Shown: piece after piece, positions 62,383-64,000 of the stretch
Layout: each line of letters opens with the position of its first letter
Numbering within the stretch: position 1 is the stretch's first letter
NCBI RefSeq assembly: GCF_900109045.1
Contig: NZ_FNYL01000001.1
Coordinates: forward strand, 321,386-385,385
DNA: 64,000 nt
Direction of reading: 5' to 3'
Source of the DNA: Dyadobacter sp. SG02
GTDB lineage: Bacteria; Bacteroidota; Bacteroidia; Cytophagales; Spirosomataceae
Position numbers and translations under genes: made by a program
Notes under the pieces: model-generated
Databases searched by the model: none
Told to the model about the DNA's origin: nothing
What the model saw: only the letters and a program-made list of their open reading frames with translations

Positions 62383-62500
62383 CAGTCTGGCTGGGCCGAC
62401 ACACCGGTGGGACTCGAACCACGCGGCGGATCGCCCGTGACCCCATGCGTGACACCCTGCGCGGGCCGGACATGTATTCTAAACAACTGAATTAACAAAC
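62383..62500 (-). pseudogene. Expanded degenerate tRNA-Asp copy 1
   Basis: About 118 nt related to the intact tRNA-Asp genes at 62855 and 62957 but with three GC-rich insertions: between acceptor and T-arm (self-complementary GCCGG-type), between T-arm and anticodon arm, and next to the anticodon arm. The 5' acceptor strand and the D-loop GG are altered. A terminator-like hairpin (62354-62382) follows on the minus strand, as after each unit. Confidence 0.65.
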
Positions 62501-62544
62501 TCGTGTAAAATGCAAAAAGCCCAGATTTCTCTGAGCTTTTTGTG

Positions 62545-62662
62545 CGGTCTGGCTGGGCCGGCACACCGGCGGGATTCGAACCACGCGGCGGATCCCCTGT
62601 GACCTCATGCGTGACACCCTGCGCGGGCCGGACATATATTCTAAACAATTGAATTAACAAAC
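62545..62662 (-). pseudogene. Expanded degenerate tRNA-Asp copy 2
   Basis: Same length and same three insertions as copy 1, with scattered substitutions, so the expanded form was duplicated after the insertions arose. Its own hairpin terminator spans 62514-62544. The 5' acceptor strand no longer pairs properly. Confidence 0.65.
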
Positions 62663-62705
62663 TCGTGTAAAATGCAAAAAGCCCAGATTTCTCTGAGCTT
62701 TTGTG

Positions 62706-62811
62706 CAGTCTGGCTGGGCCGGCACACCGGCGGGACTCGAACCGCGCGGCGGATCGCCTGTGACCTCATGAGCGGGCCGGACATGTATTCTAACCAACTG
62801 AATTAAGAAAC
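62706..62811 (-). pseudogene. Expanded degenerate tRNA-Asp copy 3
   Basis: About 106 nt. It shares the first two insertions of copies 1 and 2 but has lost the block around the anticodon (GCGTGACACCCTGC in the others). Terminator hairpin at 62676-62705. It lies directly before the first intact tRNA-Asp. Confidence 0.6.
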
Positions 62812-62824
62812 TCGTGCAAAATGC

Positions 62825-62852
62825 AAAAAGCCCAGATCTCTCTGAGCTTTTG
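62825..62852 (-). terminator. Terminator of the first intact tRNA-Asp (repeated in each unit)
   Basis: On the minus strand GCTCAGA-GAGA-TCTGGGC followed by TTTTT. Near-identical hairpins lie at 62676-62705, 62514-62544 and 62354-62382, so the repeat unit of 149-162 bp is tRNA plus terminator. Confidence 0.75.
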
Positions 62853-62854
62853 TG

Positions 62855-62928
62855 CGGTCTGGACGGGACTCGAACCCGCGACCCCATGCGTGACAGGCAT
62901 GTATTCTAACCAACTGAACTACCAAACC
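62855..62928 (-). tRNA. tRNA-Asp (anticodon GTC)
   Basis: A 74-nt cloverleaf: acceptor GGTTTGG/CCAGACC with G73, D-arm TAGTTCAGTTGGTTAGAATA, anticodon arm CATGC-CTGTCAC-GCATG, T-arm CGCGGGTTCGAGTCCCGT. CCA is not encoded. It is identical in sequence to the copy at 62957. Confidence 0.96.
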
Positions 62929-62956
62929 AAAAAATAAAGAACTTCAACTTAATCGG

Positions 62957-63030
62957 CGGTCTGGACGGGACTCGAACCCGCGACCCCATGCGTGACAGGC
63001 ATGTATTCTAACCAACTGAACTACCAAACC
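62957..63030 (-). tRNA. tRNA-Asp (anticodon GTC), second copy
   Basis: Same 74-nt sequence as the copy 28 bases away. It is the promoter-proximal member of the minus-strand array. No terminator lies between the two, so they are probably co-transcribed and processed. Confidence 0.96.
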
Positions 63031-63065
63031 GATTCGTTTCACAATCGTTTTTGTAAAACGTGGTG

Positions 63066-63095
63066 CAAAACTACTATTAATATTTACGATTGCAA
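63066..63095 (-). promoter_or_regulatory. Promoter of the tRNA-Asp array
   Basis: Minus-strand TTG (63093-63095), 19 bp, TAGTTTTG (63066-63073, exact TAnnTTTG). It lies 36 bases before the first tRNA-Asp. Confidence 0.7.
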
Positions 63096-63192
63096 CACCT
63101 TACACAGCAATTTAGTTATTTTATTTGTAAAACAATAATCCTTCAACTAAGAATATTCTGAGAATGAAATAGTTGAACCACCAGAAAAATTT

Positions 63193-64000
63193 ATGACTTT
63201 CATCAAAGAAATTTTAACCGAACTCGAAAAGCTCGCCCCGCTGCCCTACCAGGAGGATTATGACAATGCGGGATTGCTGGTCGGCTCGCAGGATACGGAA
63301 GTAACCGGCATCCTCTTCACGCTCGACATTACCGAGGACATCGTCGACGAAGCCATTCAAAAGCAATGCAACCTCATTGTAGCGCACCACCCTATCATTT
63401 TTAAAGGCCTCAAAAAGCTCAATGGCAAAAATTATGTAGAGCGGACGGTGATCAAGGCCATCAAAAATGATATTGCGCTTTACGCCACCCATACCAACCT
63501 CGACCATGTCACAGGTGGAGTAAACTGGCAAATTGCCAGGCGGCTTGGACTACAAAACATTAAAGTACTGGCTCCCAAAAAACAGATACTGACGAAACTG
63601 GCCTTTTTCTGCCCGGTTGAGAATACGCAAGAAGTGCTCGATGCGCTGTTCGAAGCAGGGGCGGGAGAAATCGGCGAATACAGCAATTGCAGTTTCCGTA
63701 GCGAAGGACTGGGCACTTTTCTTCCCGGAGAAAAAGCGAAACCGGCCATTGGCGAACGGGGAGCGCTGGAAACGGTAAAGGAACATCGCGTGGAAGTAAT
63801 GCTGCCCACGCATTCGCAAACGCAGGTGCTGAGCGCACTCAGACGCTCGCACCCGTATGAGGAAGTCGCCTATTATCTGTCCGCACTCGAAAATGAAAAC
63901 CAGGAAGTGGGCGCCGGGGCGATCGGCGAGCTTCCCGAAGCAATGGATTCAACCTATTTTTTGACCTATTTGAAGCATCATATGGAGGCATCGGTCATTA
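63193..64000 (+). CDS. Nif3-like dinuclear metal-centre protein (partial, cut by right edge)
   Basis: From ATG 63193 the frame stays open to the end of the window (269 codons). Family marks are YDNAGLLVGSQDTEV, then LDITEDIVDEAI, the metal ligands in LIVAHHPIIFKGLK (His-His) and ATHTNLDHVTGGVN, and the start of the inserted domain (LAFFCPVENTQEVLDALFEAGAG, HPYEEVAYY). Proteins of this family (Nif3/YbgI, about 365 residues in Bacteroidota) form toroidal hexamers with two metals. The physiological reaction is not settled. Confidence 0.93.
   Translation, partial: MTFIKEILTELEKLAPLPYQEDYDNAGLLVGSQDTEVTGILFTLDITEDIVDEAIQKQCNLIVAHHPIIFKGLKKLNGKNYVERTVIKAIKNDIALYATHTNLDHVTGGVNWQIARRLGLQNIKVLAPKKQILTKLAFFCPVENTQEVLDALFEAGAGEIGEYSNCSFRSEGLGTFLPGEKAKPAIGERGALETVKEHRVEVMLPTHSQTQVLSALRRSHPYEEVAYYLSALENENQEVGAGAIGELPEAMDSTYFLTYLKHHMEASVI

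Noticed and set aside
62350..62940. Regular repeats of about 160 bp that might be a CRISPR or other repeat array
   Set aside because: Each unit is a tRNA-Asp-derived sequence followed by a terminator hairpin; repeat length, lack of short spacers and lack of cas genes exclude CRISPR.

Overview
The window looks like a chromosome segment of a Bacteroidota bacterium, most likely a Cytophagales member close to Dyadobacter or Spirosoma (lineage is inferred from gene content; no 16S rRNA gene is present). The signs are promoters of the Bacteroidota type (TTG, about 19-20 bp, TAnnTTTG), a type IX secretion sorting domain and a PorD-like protein, an omega-like Rpb6-type RNA polymerase subunit, OstA-like and LptC lipopolysaccharide-export proteins, a Rho factor with a long disordered insert, an outer-membrane TonB receptor of the CarboxypepD_reg type and many lipoproteins.

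Region 1 (1-16.4 kb) is accessory and partly decayed. A seven-gene minus-strand unit (9445 to 509) runs from a small soluble protein, a multi-pass membrane protein and a HisKA_3 histidine kinase into two secreted proteins with barrel-like C-termini, a lipoprotein with Ig-like repeats and a membrane-anchored trypsin-like protease. The first three genes are repeated in the opposite direction at 12540-14350. Between the two copies sit a third, apparently catalytically damaged kinase, the only intact response regulator, and a broken glycosyltransferase gene. From 14.4 to 16.4 kb there are only remnants: a transposase end, a tRNA 3' fragment, a truncated response regulator and unassigned fragments.

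Region 2 (16.4-41.2 kb) is a conserved housekeeping block: tilS, an OstA-like gene, a T9SS cargo protein, bamD, the omega-like subunit, coaBC, porD, a small Sm-like protein, recN, a SCO1/cytochrome c pair, lptC, an outer-membrane protein, coaX, rho, htpG, a TonB-dependent receptor and a peroxiredoxin.

Region 3 (41.4-58.2 kb) is metabolic: a DabA/DabB-like pair in which the DabA homologue lacks its central zinc-site block; cysteine desulfurase, XdhC and a MocA-like nucleotidyltransferase (molybdenum hydroxylase maturation); a GntR-regulated ABC transporter operon with a readable operator; an SPFH protein; the oxidative pentose phosphate operon gnd-zwf-pgl; and a GH36-type alpha-galactosidase.

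Region 4 (58.3-64 kb) holds tRNA-Ala, a DnaQ-type exonuclease, a PadR-TonB pair, an Lrp regulator, and an unusual tRNA neighbourhood: a 161-nt leucine-type tRNA-like RNA with about 92 nt in place of the variable arm, and a tandem tRNA-Asp array (two intact genes, three expanded degenerate copies). A Nif3-family gene runs off the right edge.

The best candidates for something undescribed are the duplicated small protein/membrane protein/kinase module with its protease-containing operon, the expanded tRNA-like RNAs, and the compact DabA/DabB-like pair.
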